Program-made: the position numbers and the translations under genes
Shown: positions 10,201 through 20,163 of the stretch, piece by piece
How positions within the stretch are numbered: position 1 is the stretch's first letter
Layout: the number at the start of each line of letters is the position of its first letter
Assembly: GCF_013359695.1 (NCBI RefSeq)
Contig: NZ_JABFMU010000006.1
Span: forward strand, 1-64,000
DNA from: Pseudomonas sp. C2B4
Lineage (GTDB): Bacteria; Pseudomonadota; Gammaproteobacteria; Pseudomonadales; Pseudomonadaceae
Length of the DNA: 64,000 nucleotides
Reading direction: 5' to 3'
Notes under the pieces: generated by a model
Database searches by the model: none
What the model was told of the DNA's origin: nothing
The model's input: the letters and a program-made list of their open reading frames with translations, nothing else

Positions 10201-10763
10201 GTAAACGCTATCTGGATGCGCAAAACGACGATCTGGTGGAAGCGCTGGAGACGCTGGAAAACGTGATTCGCAAGATCGACAAGGAAACCCGCAACCGCTT
10301 CAAGGATACCTTTGATCAGATCAATGGCGGTTTACAGGCGCTTTTCCCAAAAGTTTTCGGTGGAGGTCGCGCGTATTTGGAACTGACGGGCGAAGATCTA
10401 CTCGATACAGGGGTAACGATCATGGCGCAACCGCCTGGAAAGAAGAACAGCACCATCCATTTGCTCTCCGGTGGCGAAAAGGCCCTGACCGCATTGGCCC
10501 TGGTTTTTGCGATCTTCAAGTTGAACCCGGCGCCGTTTTGCATGCTCGATGAGGTTGACGCGCCATTGGATGACGCTAACGTGGGACGCTACGCACGGCT
10601 GGTCAAAGAGATGTCGCAGACGGTGCAGTTCATCTATATCACCCACAACAAGATCGCCATGGAAATGGCTGAGCAGCTGATGGGGGTGACGATGCACGAA
10701 CCCGGTTGTTCGCGTCTGGTGGCTGTGGATGTCGAGGAGGCGATGGCGATGGTGGATGCCTGA
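7275..10763 (+). CDS. smc: Chromosome segregation ATPase SMC
   Basis: Condensin ATPase that organises and segregates the chromosome. Walker A GPNGCGKSN is at residues 31-39. Two long coiled-coil arms rich in E, Q, L and R flank a hinge near residues 500-640. The C-terminal signature LSGGEKALTALAL starts about residue 1064, followed by Walker B FCMLDEVDAPLDD. The 1162-residue length is typical for Pseudomonas. I chose the GTG at 7275 (MRLKCIKLAGFK), the family-standard start; a frame opening at 7236 would lie inside the GntR gene. No strong ribosome-binding site is visible, which suggests coupling to the upstream gene. Confidence 0.96.
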   Translation: MRLKCIKLAGFKSFVDPTTVNFPSNMAAVVGPNGCGKSNIIDAVRWVMGESSAKNLRGESMTDVIFNGSTSRKPVSQASIELVFDNSDGTLLGEYAAYAEISIRRKVTRDSQTTYYLNGTKCRRRDITDIFLGTGLGPRSYSIIEQGMISKLIESKPEDLRNFIEEAAGISKYKERRRETENRIRRTHENLERLTDLREELERQLERLHRQAEAAKKYQELKGEERQLKAQLSALRWQDLNDQVGQREAIIGNQEISFEALVAEQRNADASIERLRDGHHDLSERFNLVQGRFYSVGGDIARVEQSIQHGQQRLRQLQDDLKEAERARLETESHLGHDRTLLLTLGEELDMLTPEQEVTSAAAEEAAAALEESETTMHGWQEQWDAFNLTAAEPRRQAEVQQSRIQQLETSLERLADRQKRLGEERALLSADPEDAAIMELSEQLAESEATLEDLQTSEEAQVEKLEQLRQQLQQTQSAQQQAQGDLQRLNGRLASLEALQQAALDPGTGTAEWLREQHLADRPRLAEGLKVEAGWELAVETVLGADLQAVLVDDFNDFDLSGFAQGDLRLLSPASDGARVPGSLLDKVEASIDLSPWLGQVKPVESLEQALALRAQLASGQSLISRDGYWVGRHFLRVRRASEAESGVLARGQEIQQLSLEREEREAAVETLETQLQNLRAQQRQQENGREHLRRLLQDEARQQGELKAQLSAGKAKAEQLTLRRTRLDEEIAELGEQRELEHEQIGEARVHLQEALDSMALDTEQRELLLAQRDSLRERLDRVRQEARQHKDHAHQLAVRLGSLKAQHDSTRQALERLEMQSERLTEKREQLSLNLEEGEAPLEELRLKLEELLDKRMTVDEELKTAQIALEDADRELRDAEKRRSQAEQQSQLIRGQLEQQRMEWQALTVRRKALQDQLLEDGYDLHGVLATLTAEASEKAAEEELERIAARIARLGAINLAAIDEYQQQSERKRYLDAQNDDLVEALETLENVIRKIDKETRNRFKDTFDQINGGLQALFPKVFGGGRAYLELTGEDLLDTGVTIMAQPPGKKNSTIHLLSGGEKALTALALVFAIFKLNPAPFCMLDEVDAPLDDANVGRYARLVKEMSQTVQFIYITHNKIAMEMAEQLMGVTMHEPGCSRLVAVDVEEAMAMVDA

Positions 10764-11019
10764 TTTGTATCTGTAGGACGGATACTACGGGCTCATGGGA
10801 CTTTTTACTTGTCCTGACTTGCTGGCCAATCGACATATTCGCTGAAGCCATAGTGACAGACGGTGTAAAGTTGCCTTTGGTCGTGCTAGTTTAATGTCAA
10901 TTTTTCGTATACGTGGGCAAAACGCCTGTCAGAACATAGAGTTGGCGCCACGTTTTAAAGCGGTTTACAGGTTGTAAACCCCTTATTTTTCAGCATTTTT
11001 TATAGAGGCACGGGATTAC

Positions 11020-11871
11020 ATGGAAATCGGTCTGCGCGAGTGGCTGATCGTCATCGGCATCATTGTCATTGCCGGTATTCTTTTCGATGGCTGGCGCCGT
11101 ATGCGCGGCGGCAAGGGAAAACTGAAATTCCGTCTTGACCGAAGTCTGTCCAACCTGCCGGACGAGGACACCAGCGCCGAGCTGTTGGGCCCGTCCCGCG
11201 TATTGGATGCCCACAAGGAACCGCAGCTGGACGAGCAGGATTTGCCGTCGGTGAGCATGCCGGCACGCGAGCCGCGCGAATCGGGTTCCAAGCGTGGCAA
11301 GCGTGCTGGCGAGCCGTCCCAGGGCGACATGAATCTGAGTCTTGACCTGGATGGCGGCCCGAGCTTCAGCAGCCGCGACGACGATTTCGTCGAAGACACC
11401 AAGGCTTCACCTTCGGTCAGCGACAAAGATCAGCCACAAGCCGAAGAAGTGCTGGTGATCAGCGTGATCTGCCGCGACGCGGCCGGCTTCAAAGGCCCGG
11501 CGCTGTTGCAGAACATTCTGGAGAGCGGCCTGCGTTTCGGCGAGATGGACATCTTCCATCGCCACGAAAGCATGGCGGGTAACGGCGAAGTCCTGTTCTC
11601 CATGGCCAACGCCGTCAAGCCGGGTGTTTTCGATCTGGATGACATCGACCATTTCAGCACCCCGGCGGTGAGCTTCTTCCTGGGTCTGCCAGGTCCGCGT
11701 CATCCGAAGCAAGCCTTCGATGTCATGGTGGCCGCGGCGCGTAAGCTGTCCCAAGAGCTGAACGGTGAACTGAAGGACGACCAGCGCAGCGTGCTGACCG
11801 CCCAGACGATCGAGCACTACCGTCAGCGTATCGTTGAATTCGAGCGTCGCGCCCTGACCCAGAAGCGTTGA
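11020..11871 (+). CDS. zipA: Cell division protein ZipA
   Basis: Inner-membrane anchor of the FtsZ ring. The N-terminal membrane helix at about residues 5-24 ([18 protein letters not shown]) is followed by a basic patch, a long acidic/polar linker (to about 140), and the globular FtsZ-binding domain ([19 protein letters not shown] onward, to about 280). The 283-residue length is normal. A GAGG ribosome-binding site precedes the ATG. It lies between smc and ligA, the standard Pseudomonas order. The 256 bp upstream presumably hold its promoter. Confidence 0.94.
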   Translation: MEIGLREWLIVIGIIVIAGILFDGWRRMRGGKGKLKFRLDRSLSNLPDEDTSAELLGPSRVLDAHKEPQLDEQDLPSVSMPAREPRESGSKRGKRAGEPSQGDMNLSLDLDGGPSFSSRDDDFVEDTKASPSVSDKDQPQAEEVLVISVICRDAAGFKGPALLQNILESGLRFGEMDIFHRHESMAGNGEVLFSMANAVKPGVFDLDDIDHFSTPAVSFFLGLPGPRHPKQAFDVMVAAARKLSQELNGELKDDQRSVLTAQTIEHYRQRIVEFERRALTQKR

Positions 11872-11922
11872 TTCAAAGGGTTGTCCCCGCGCCGGGCGCG
11901 GGACGATCGGCAAAATAGATTG

Positions 11923-14320
<2,398 letters not shown>

Positions 14321-14352
14321 CATCATTCGCAAGCCCGCTCCCCAAGTTACTT

Positions 14353-14513
14353 TGTGGGAGCGAGCCTGCTCGCGAAGAGGTCGGCACAGCCAACATCGGC
14401 ATCGCCAGGTACTCCGTCTTCGCGAGCAGGCTCGCTCCCACAGTTTGATCTCCAGTGAATGCCCATCCTGAGGCCGCCTGAAATACCTGTGGGAGCGGGC
14501 TTGCTCGCGAAGG
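14353..14513. repeat. Cluster of three REP elements after ligA
   Basis: REP copies at 14353-14377 (forward), 14418-14442 (inverted) and 14488-14513 (forward, with the GCGGGCTTGC variant core). A truncated inverted remnant lies at about 14327-14344. This fills the 275 bp between ligA and the next gene. Confidence 0.85.
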
Positions 14514-14595
14514 CGATTTCAACAGCCCCGCAAAAAACGGGAACGATCACCTCTCGGGAATGATCTAGTCTTGGCAAGCCCAGGGAGAGATCGCC

Positions 14596-15762
14596 ATGTA
14601 CCGTTTCTTCGAACAGCTCACTTCGCGCATCGCCGCACCGTTCATCGGTGATAGTTCGCGCAACAGCAAGGTCTGGCCCTGTCGTTGCGGCCAGTCGCTG
14701 TTCTTTCGCAACAGTCAGTGCCTGGCTTGTTCGGCGGCGTTGGGTTATGAGCCGGAACAGACTCGTTTGTCCTCGCTGCAGCCGGGTGAGCCATCGGGCA
14801 CCTGGTTGCTGGATGTCGATCCCGGAGCAGGCCTGTTTCGCCGCTGTGCCAACCTCGATTCCCCGGCCGCCTGCAATTGGTTGTTGCCTGCCAATGATCA
14901 CGACGCCTTGTGTATCGCCTGTAGCTTGAATCGCACCATTCCTGATCTATCGATAGCCGAAAACCACGAACGCTGGCGAAAGGTGGAAACCGCCAAGCGG
15001 CGTCTGGTCGCTCAATTGGTCAGCCTGGGTTTGCAGGTCATTCCGAAAACCGTGGATGAGGAGGAGGGCCTGGCCTTCGATTTCATCGGTGTGGACCTCG
15101 AAGGCAAGTCACCCACCACTGGTCATGCGAACGGACTGATCACCCTCGATATCAAGGAAGCCGATGACGCCCATCGTGAGCAGGTACGGGTGCAGATGCA
15201 CGAACCCTATCGCACATTGCTCGGGCATTTCCGTCACGAAGTCGGGCACTATTATTGGGACCGGTTGATTGCCAACACCGATTGGCTGGAACCGTTTCGA
15301 GGACTATTCGGCGATGAGCGTGCCAGCTACGCCGAGGCGCTGGATCGTCATTATCAGCAAGGCGCCCCGCTGGATTGGCAGCAGCACTGCGTCAGTGCCT
15401 ACGCCACCATGCACCCCTGGGAAGACTGGGCTGAAACCTGGGCGCACTACCTGCACATGATGGACGCGGTGGATACGGCGCTGGGATTTGGCATGAGTGC
15501 CCGGGAAATGGACTTCGACTATCAGCCGTTTCAGCTGGACACCCTCTACGATCCGCAGCACCCCGGTGGTGCGACGTTCCTGTCGTTCGTCAACGCCTGG
15601 ATTGAACTGGCCGGCATGCTCAATGAGCTTTCGCGCAGCATGGGACAGCCGGATTTTTATCCTTTCGTGCTCCCACCGGCGGTGATCGCCAAGCTGCACT
15701 TCATTCATCTGGTCATCCAGCGCGAGGGCGGCAGGGCGGACGAAGTCGTACAGGACCTGTAA
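14596..15762 (+). CDS. Zinc-ribbon putative metallopeptidase
   Basis: 388 residues. Two zinc-ribbon-like cysteine clusters occupy the N-terminus (Cys 29, 31, 42, 45 and Cys 84, 93, 106, 109). A gluzincin-like active-site motif HEVGH lies at 214-218, and a downstream EDWAETWAHY segment could supply the third ligand. This matches the family of predicted zinc-binding peptidases common in Pseudomonas. Substrate and cellular role are unknown. The first ATG is preceded by GGGAGAGATCGCC. It is monocistronic and sits between ligA and ffs. Confidence 0.75.
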   Translation: MYRFFEQLTSRIAAPFIGDSSRNSKVWPCRCGQSLFFRNSQCLACSAALGYEPEQTRLSSLQPGEPSGTWLLDVDPGAGLFRRCANLDSPAACNWLLPANDHDALCIACSLNRTIPDLSIAENHERWRKVETAKRRLVAQLVSLGLQVIPKTVDEEEGLAFDFIGVDLEGKSPTTGHANGLITLDIKEADDAHREQVRVQMHEPYRTLLGHFRHEVGHYYWDRLIANTDWLEPFRGLFGDERASYAEALDRHYQQGAPLDWQQHCVSAYATMHPWEDWAETWAHYLHMMDAVDTALGFGMSAREMDFDYQPFQLDTLYDPQHPGGATFLSFVNAWIELAGMLNELSRSMGQPDFYPFVLPPAVIAKLHFIHLVIQREGGRADEVVQDL

Positions 15763-15839
15763 GGGTCGGCGGATACCATGATCTTTCGGGCGTTCTGCAT
15801 GTCATTGAAGCAGCTATATTTTTTAATCCGCCCTAACAG

Positions 15840-15867
15840 TTGTAACTTCGACTCAGATAGGTACAAT
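15840..15867 (+). promoter_or_regulatory. ffs promoter
   Basis: TTGTAA (15840-15845) and TACAAT (15862-15867) with a 16-bp spacer. Transcription should start near 15874, about 25 nt before the mature 4.5S RNA, which implies a short 5' precursor that is processed. Confidence 0.7.
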
Positions 15868-15897
15868 GGCGCGGCTCGCCGTCAGGTGAGCGTCGTT

Positions 15898-16012
15898 ATG
15901 GTGACCCCATCGGTCCCCCCGCAACGATTACCCGTGAACCTGGTCAGAGCCGGAAGGCAGCAGCCACAGCGGGAACATTGTGTGCCGGGGTGTGGCTGGT
16001 GGGGTTACCACC
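15898..16012 (+). ncRNA. ffs: 4.5S RNA of the signal recognition particle
   Basis: The RNA pairs with Ffh to target nascent membrane proteins. The terminal stem is GGTGACCCC (15900-15908) against GGGGTTACC (16001-16009). The apical domain IV has the GGTCAGAGCC arm, the GGAA tetraloop and the GGCAGCAGCC return strand that binds Ffh. The 3' half from about 15942 is duplicated at 28714, because an element integrated here. The copy at 15898 is the one with a promoter and a complete stem, so it is the functional gene, now with an element-derived 3' end (TTACC instead of the host-side TCGCC). Confidence 0.93.
15942..16005. repeat. Left attachment repeat (attL core) in ffs
   Basis: These 64 bp are identical to 28714-28777 and run from the start of the SRP domain IV arm to the closing stem. 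The copies diverge at the next two bases and then share CCACCT. They mark the recombination core of the integrated element. Confidence 0.88.
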
Positions 16013-16022
16013 TATCTCTAAG

Positions 16023-16045
16023 TCCTTGATTTTACAAGGATTTGT
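16023..16045 (+). terminator. Element-supplied terminator for ffs
   Basis: TCCTTG-ATTTTA-CAAGGA stem followed by TTTGT, 11 bp after the ffs stem. It lies on the element side of the junction. It replaces the host hairpin that is now stranded at 28793-28811. Confidence 0.65.
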
Positions 16046-16060
16046 CAGTAAAAAATCTCG

Positions 16061-16071
16061 AAGTGTGACAG
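16061..16071. promoter_or_regulatory. Putative integrase arm site, left end
   Basis: AAGTGTGACAG, repeated in the same orientation at 28572-28582, with a one-base variant at 28559-28569 beside the integrase gene. Repeats shared by the two ends of an element and lying near the cores fit arm-type integrase or excisionase sites; the role is inferred. Confidence 0.4.
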
Positions 16072-16107
16072 CGTTTAGGTACACCAAAGTGGTGCATCAT
16101 AAGCGGC

Positions 16108-16221
16108 ATGTTAGCGTCTGCCTGTTGTTTCTCCAACCCTTCAAGTGTCCAGCCACCTGTAGCTGCAACTGGCGTCAACGTGCTGCTGGCCCCTAGCTAT
16201 GGTGGTCATTACTATCGCTGA
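16108..16221 (+). pseudogene. 37-codon frame at the element's left edge, possible lipoprotein remnant
   Basis: A 37-codon frame beginning MLASACCFSNPSS and ending SYGGHYYR. The frame stays open 13 codons upstream of the ATG, with hydrophobic residues (CIIS) before the MLASAC segment. It therefore resembles the tail of a signal sequence with a lipobox-like cysteine, but no upstream start is visible. It may be a decayed lipoprotein gene or a small peptide; too short to judge. Confidence 0.25.
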
Positions 16222-16242
16222 ACTTTTCGGTGAGATGTAAGC

Positions 16243-17046
16243 ATGAGCGACGACGTAAAGAAGACTTGGCAACAGTTTGTCTCCGAGTACCAGGCGCCTT
16301 CAGAAGCCGCTTGGATCAATGACTTCGCCATCAGGTGCTTCAGGGATACGGGAGATGGTGACTACATTGCAGCAAGGTTGGCCCTGAGGGCCGGTTTGGC
16401 TACACAGGCCATTTGGTCTGGGTTGCAAGCTGTAGAAAAGTACTTGAAGTGCATGCTGCTTCTTCGCAGGGTTAGCTCCAAGGGGGTGGGGCACAACATC
16501 GCTGAAGGTCTCAGGAGGGTAAATGATCGTTTAGGCTACGACATCGTTTTGCCCGACGATGAGCGGGCGGTCTTCAATCATCTTGCAGAGTCTGGTGGTG
16601 ATCGATATCTAGTCGTATCACTCCACCTATTCGATCACGAGCTAGCAGGGTTGGATGCACTGGTTTGGCGCCTCCGCCAGTACTGCGTTGTGCTTGATAT
16701 CGAGCACTATAACGACAAGCCGTCAGAAGAGGTTTTGTCTAGGAACTTAAATAAGATCAAAGCAAGGCTGGGCGGGGAGCCCGCTGGTGGGCACCTAGAG
16801 ATCGGCGCACTCGAGAAGATCCTTGCAGACCAGCATCACCGAGCTCATAAGGGTCTTGTCTGGCGTAACGCAATGTTCGGTGGGGGGAAGCCTTTCAGCG
16901 CCTCTGATAATTTCAACTTCGTTGCGACCAACTCACCGTTGTACTTGAACCCTCAAATCGCCAGAGCAGTGAGTAAGCTGGTGCAGCTACCTAACGGCGC
17001 CTTGGAGGCATTCGAGCATCTCGCGATAGATCAAGGGAAAGTCTGA
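16243..17046 (+). CDS. HEPN-domain-like protein
   Basis: 267 residues. Residues 28-150 resemble HEPN helical domains: paired helices with ARLALRAGL and QAVEKYLKCMLLL, a KGVGHNIAEGL turn, and a later DRYLVVS segment. A candidate R-x4-H pair (R108, H113) is present but sits outside the position where I would expect the ribonuclease motif, so activity is doubtful. The remaining C-terminal half is unrecognised. A GGTGAGA ribosome-binding site precedes the ATG. HEPN proteins often act in toxin-antitoxin or antiphage systems; no nucleotidyltransferase partner lies next to it. Confidence 0.6.
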   Translation: MSDDVKKTWQQFVSEYQAPSEAAWINDFAIRCFRDTGDGDYIAARLALRAGLATQAIWSGLQAVEKYLKCMLLLRRVSSKGVGHNIAEGLRRVNDRLGYDIVLPDDERAVFNHLAESGGDRYLVVSLHLFDHELAGLDALVWRLRQYCVVLDIEHYNDKPSEEVLSRNLNKIKARLGGEPAGGHLEIGALEKILADQHHRAHKGLVWRNAMFGGGKPFSASDNFNFVATNSPLYLNPQIARAVSKLVQLPNGALEAFEHLAIDQGKV

Positions 17047-17159
17047 CGGGTCATAGGTTGCTCGCCGCCACGACGATTCTGTGGTGGTCTTGCCATCCAT
17101 CAGCCAAAGATTGATGTGATCAGTCTGTCAGAATACTGTTCGTACATACAGTGTTCGGT

Positions 17160-17480
17160 ATGTGCGTGATGAAAGACGATTTGATCGATGACGGCGGATT
17201 TGAACTGGGGCTTCCCACTCACGAAGAGATGCTGAAGCATCAATGTACCCTGCTGTGTGCCGAGCTGGAGATGACATGCAAAGACTTGCGTAAGGCCCAC
17301 CAGAACATCGCCAAGCTGATCATTATGCATCGGGATGGCTCGACCGAACTGGCAGCGTTGAAGGTTGAACACGAACGGTTGAAATGGACGCTGAGTGAAA
17401 TGTACAGCCAGGAGCGGGAGCGGGAGGCATCGCGAATGGGATACGCGTACGGCGACCATGCCAACAGGGAAAAGAAGTGA
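17160..17480 (+). CDS. Small hypothetical coiled-coil protein
   Basis: About 106 residues. The centre and C-terminus (residues 20-90) are helical with leucine-spaced heptads such as LAALKVEHERLKWTLSEMY; the tail is charged (NREKK). I did not recognise a family. The start is uncertain: a GTG at 17151 and ATGs at 17160 and 17169 are all in frame and none has a good ribosome-binding site. It stands alone between the HEPN-like gene and a 510-bp non-coding stretch. Confidence 0.55.
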   Translation: MCVMKDDLIDDGGFELGLPTHEEMLKHQCTLLCAELEMTCKDLRKAHQNIAKLIIMHRDGSTELAALKVEHERLKWTLSEMYSQEREREASRMGYAYGDHANREKK

Positions 17481-17661
17481 ACCAAGGCGAATTCGGCACT
17501 GATGACTGCGCGATGTACTCACCCAATTACAGTGAATTTTTGTGATAGGGATCGCGGCATTAAAAATCTATTTGGCTGTTTTCAATTGTTGAAAATGATG
17601 AAAAAAGGCCCGGTCCAGCAGCATTGCGGCCTACACGCCGATTCGCTCTTTCACACACAAT

Positions 17662-17682
17662 TTACGCACAGGTTTATCCACA
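17662..17682 (+). promoter_or_regulatory. Two adjacent DnaA-box-like sequences
   Basis: TTATCCACA (17674-17682) fits the TTATNCACA consensus exactly. TTACGCACA (17662-17670), 12 bp earlier in the same orientation, differs at one position. They lie in the 510-bp gene-free stretch 17481-17992. They could be part of an element origin, or chance. Confidence 0.35.
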
Positions 17683-17730
17683 GGTAGTACGTTGCAATCT
17701 CCCTTCAAAACGCAATATGCTGTACGCAGA

Positions 17731-17763
17731 CGACAAAAAAACCCTAGATGTAGGGTTTGTCGT
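17731..17763. terminator. Palindromic hairpin in the 17.5-18.0 kb gap
   Basis: ACGACAAA and CCCTA arms around a GATG loop, closing with TAGGG and TTTGTCGT, with an A-run on one side. It could terminate transcripts in either direction. The rest of 17481-17992 shows no convincing gene. Confidence 0.5.
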
Positions 17764-17992
17764 TAGCTGCTGACCTCGAATGAGGTACTTAGAAAAGTCT
17801 GCGAGTGGTCGTGTTCGGTCTGGACAACTTAGATCACAACCACCCGCACCAACTAAAGCTAAACAGTAGCGATTACGTTAGCCCTAGGGGGATTGCATTG
17901 AGCCAAACATTGGCGGGATCGTCAACGGTTCTCTGCTGGCCGGTCCTCCCTAGGTCTGACACTTCCATCCTTGTCTACACAGGTGAATTGTC

Positions 17993-18241
17993 ATGCCTAG
18001 CAATAAAAAGCAATCCTCAGCGAAGACAGCCAAGCTGGCTTCCGAAACCCTCCGTACCCCTAGCAAGTCTGCTACTGCTAAAAGTCTTGCAGCCTCGGTG
18101 CTGGCTCAGACCAGAACTGGGAAGCAAACGAGTGCTGAGATGGAAGCCTTCGCAGGGCGGGTGCTTCAGAGCGAGAAGTACAGCGACCAGACGAAGGCCC
18201 TAGCGGGTTCTCTCGTGTCCCAATCCAACAAAGATCGCTGA
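17993..18241 (+). CDS. Small Ser/Ala/Lys-rich two-repeat protein, putative antitoxin
   Basis: 82 residues, basic and rich in S, A, K and T. The sequence is an internal duplication: LASETLRTPSKSATAKSLAAS (first unit) aligns with AGRVLQSEKYSDQTKALAGS (second unit), each ending in LAQT or VSQS. An AGGTGAA ribosome-binding site precedes the ATG. It is 10 bp upstream of the next gene and probably co-transcribed. Small proteins of this style recur beside short toxin-like genes in mobile elements, so an antitoxin role is possible but unproven. Confidence 0.5.
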   Translation: MPSNKKQSSAKTAKLASETLRTPSKSATAKSLAASVLAQTRTGKQTSAEMEAFAGRVLQSEKYSDQTKALAGSLVSQSNKDR

Positions 18242-18251
18242 GGATTTCGCC

Positions 18252-18560
18252 ATGACTTACTACGCACTCGTTACGGTTGACCTCGACAACGGAGTCAGCA
18301 GAGCAGCCCGCGACAAGTTCAACGATGAGCTCGCGAAAAAGCACTTCTCCAAGCACAAGCTCACAACCGTGTGGACTGCTACGTACAAATTGGGGACTAC
18401 GAAAGCCGTAGCTATTAGCTATGCACGCAATTGCATAGATGAAGCCGCAGCAAAAGCGGGGATCACTACCTATGAAGCCTTGGTAACGATCAGCGAAGAG
18501 AAACCAACGGAATGGACAAAAGGCGTCAATAGTCTGCTAGCTCAAGCACTTCGTCGCTAA
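18252..18560 (+). CDS. Small Cas2/VapD-like protein, putative toxin
   Basis: 102 residues. It opens with a beta-strand and acidic turn (MTYYALVTVDLDNGVS), followed by helix and strand segments (HKLTTVWTATYKLGTTKAVAISY). This layout resembles the ferredoxin-like fold of VapD/Cas2-type small nucleases; I infer it from pattern only. Its TGAGGA ribosome-binding site lies at the end of the upstream gene. A GC hairpin follows at 18579-18594, which makes this a self-contained two-gene unit. Confidence 0.45.
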   Translation: MTYYALVTVDLDNGVSRAARDKFNDELAKKHFSKHKLTTVWTATYKLGTTKAVAISYARNCIDEAAAKAGITTYEALVTISEEKPTEWTKGVNSLLAQALRR

Positions 18561-18578
18561 GAGAAGTAAACACTTCCA

Positions 18579-18594
18579 CCCCGCTTCGGCGGGG
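18579..18594 (+). terminator. Hairpin closing the two-gene unit
   Basis: CCCCGC-TTCG-GCGGGG, 19 bp after the stop codon. It has an UUCG-type tetraloop but only a weak T-run (ATTCT). Confidence 0.65.
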
Positions 18595-18659
18595 ATTCTA
18601 AGCCCGTTCAGATCTTGAGCGGGTACGCCCACTCTTGTGAATGGCTCGCTTTCCGATAC

Positions 18660-18878
18660 CTACGACTGGCGCAGTCGCATGATCGCTTCTGTTATAGCGT
18701 GAGCGTTCGTGTCTAGTGTTTCCAGAGTGCTCATGGCGTTAACGGCAACACTTCCCACTCCATTCTCTGAGAGCCACTTTGTGACCTCTTCAATTGCCGC
18801 ACATATGGCGTGCTGGTTGTGCAGGAGCAGCGTCAATGCGTCCGCCGTTGCGATGTTGGCTTCTGGGTTATCCGACAT
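18660..18878 (-). CDS. Small hypothetical helical protein
   Basis: 72 residues, predicted all helical and acidic at the start (MSDNPEANIATADAL), with alternating small and aliphatic residues (AICAAIEEVTKWLSENGVGSVAV). A GGAACGGAAG segment precedes the ATG. It is oriented against its neighbours and I recognise no family. It could be a small regulator or an immunity factor. Confidence 0.5.
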   Translation of the reverse strand: MSDNPEANIATADALTLLLHNQHAICAAIEEVTKWLSENGVGSVAVNAMSTLETLDTNAHAITEAIMRLRQS

Positions 18879-19072
18879 GGCTTCCGTTCCTCAGTGATGT
18901 TGCGACAATTCTAGTTCACCTTGCCATTGGCCGGGATTGAATGGCAACGTACGCCCCAGGGTTTCAGGCGGCTGGTCGCGGTTCGAGTTGAGTCCGCTCC
19001 CAAACCTGCCTGCATTATGTGCGGTTTGGTGTGCGAGAAGTTTGCTAGTTTATCTTTTCAGGGATCGATTTC

Positions 19073-19936
19073 ATGTCACAACAAAAGGTTTCTACGAAAC
19101 ACCATTTTATTCCAAGGTTTCTTCTGAAAGAGTGGCAGGATGAGAGCGGGGCGCTGTGGATTTATCAGCGAAATGGTGGGGGAGATATTTCTTTCCGGAA
19201 AGGTGCTCCCAAGTCGGTTGCGTACGTAGAGAATCTTTACACGATATATCCGGAATATCGAGGGGCCAAAGAACCGTCCGATGAAATTGAAAAAGAAGTG
19301 ATGGCGAAGATTGATGATCAAGCTGCTATTGTTCATAGAAAGCTGCTGGATCATGGGGTTAACGCACTGAGCGAAGAGGAGCGGAGTATCTGGTCAATGT
19401 TTATGGCCTCCATGATCGAACGAAGTCCTAAAAGGCTCGAAAAATATAAAAGAATTGCTGAAATTGATGACTATGTCAACGAACTCCACGAGGCGAACCC
19501 AAGCATAGCTAGACTTATAGAGAAGCTAGATTTCAATGTTCAGGCTTTAAGGGATAACACGATCCTAAAGTTTATGGTGGAGAGAGTTCTTGATTCAGAG
19601 CTTGCTCAGACAATAGGTAAGATGAGCTGGATAGTTGCTCACATTAATGCCTTGGGCGAACATTTTGTTTTAGGTGATGATGTGGTTGTTATTAATAACG
19701 GCGCGGTTGAAGAGGAACCTTTATATTTTATTAGGCTCGCCATCTCCCCTGATAAATTACTAATTTTAGTATATGACTCGTCCAGCCTAAGCTCCGACTT
19801 CATCGGAACACTAACAATGGTTTATAATATTGAAGTCATTTCTAAATCCGAAAAGTATGTAATCTCAAGTAGAGCGTTGAGGGACGAAGTCTGCACTAAG
19901 TTCAGTAAGATTCTTGAAGAAATGCATCGCGTATAG
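19073..19936 (+). CDS. DUF4238-like protein
   Basis: 287 residues. The N-terminal HHFIPRFLLKEW motif (residues 10-21) is the hallmark of DUF4238 proteins, which are frequent in genomic islands. The middle is helical and charged. A C-terminal segment (FVLGDDVVVINNG) corresponds to the family's second conserved block. Base composition is AT-rich compared with the core genome. A CAGGGA ribosome-binding site precedes the ATG. Biochemical activity is unknown to me; the paired histidines might bind metal. Confidence 0.65.
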   Translation: MSQQKVSTKHHFIPRFLLKEWQDESGALWIYQRNGGGDISFRKGAPKSVAYVENLYTIYPEYRGAKEPSDEIEKEVMAKIDDQAAIVHRKLLDHGVNALSEEERSIWSMFMASMIERSPKRLEKYKRIAEIDDYVNELHEANPSIARLIEKLDFNVQALRDNTILKFMVERVLDSELAQTIGKMSWIVAHINALGEHFVLGDDVVVINNGAVEEEPLYFIRLAISPDKLLILVYDSSSLSSDFIGTLTMVYNIEVISKSEKYVISSRALRDEVCTKFSKILEEMHRV

Positions 19937-20163
19937 TTTTGCACTTGCCCTCGGCCGAATGCTGCCCGTGAATCTATAGCCAAATATCAAGTGGGTAGCT
20001 AGCAAAACGGTTGAAATTTCGATCAGTGTAGGTCGAGGTTAAGAGCCATTTCCGTGCCACCTCGCTGTCAGCGGCCATAAATTCAAAATATCAAAGGCAT
20101 GAAAATTCCGCCCGGAGGCGGCTAATATTCACGCAGTAGGAGCGCCGGGAAGCTTATAGAGGC

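Noticed and set aside
14353..14513. CRISPR-like repeats
   Set aside because: The ~25-bp repeats alternate in orientation, recur singly across the window and have no regular spacers; they are REP elements.
17502..17687. 61-codon frame after the coiled-coil gene
   Set aside because: It covers the DnaA-box-like sites and lacks a ribosome-binding site or any recognisable pattern.
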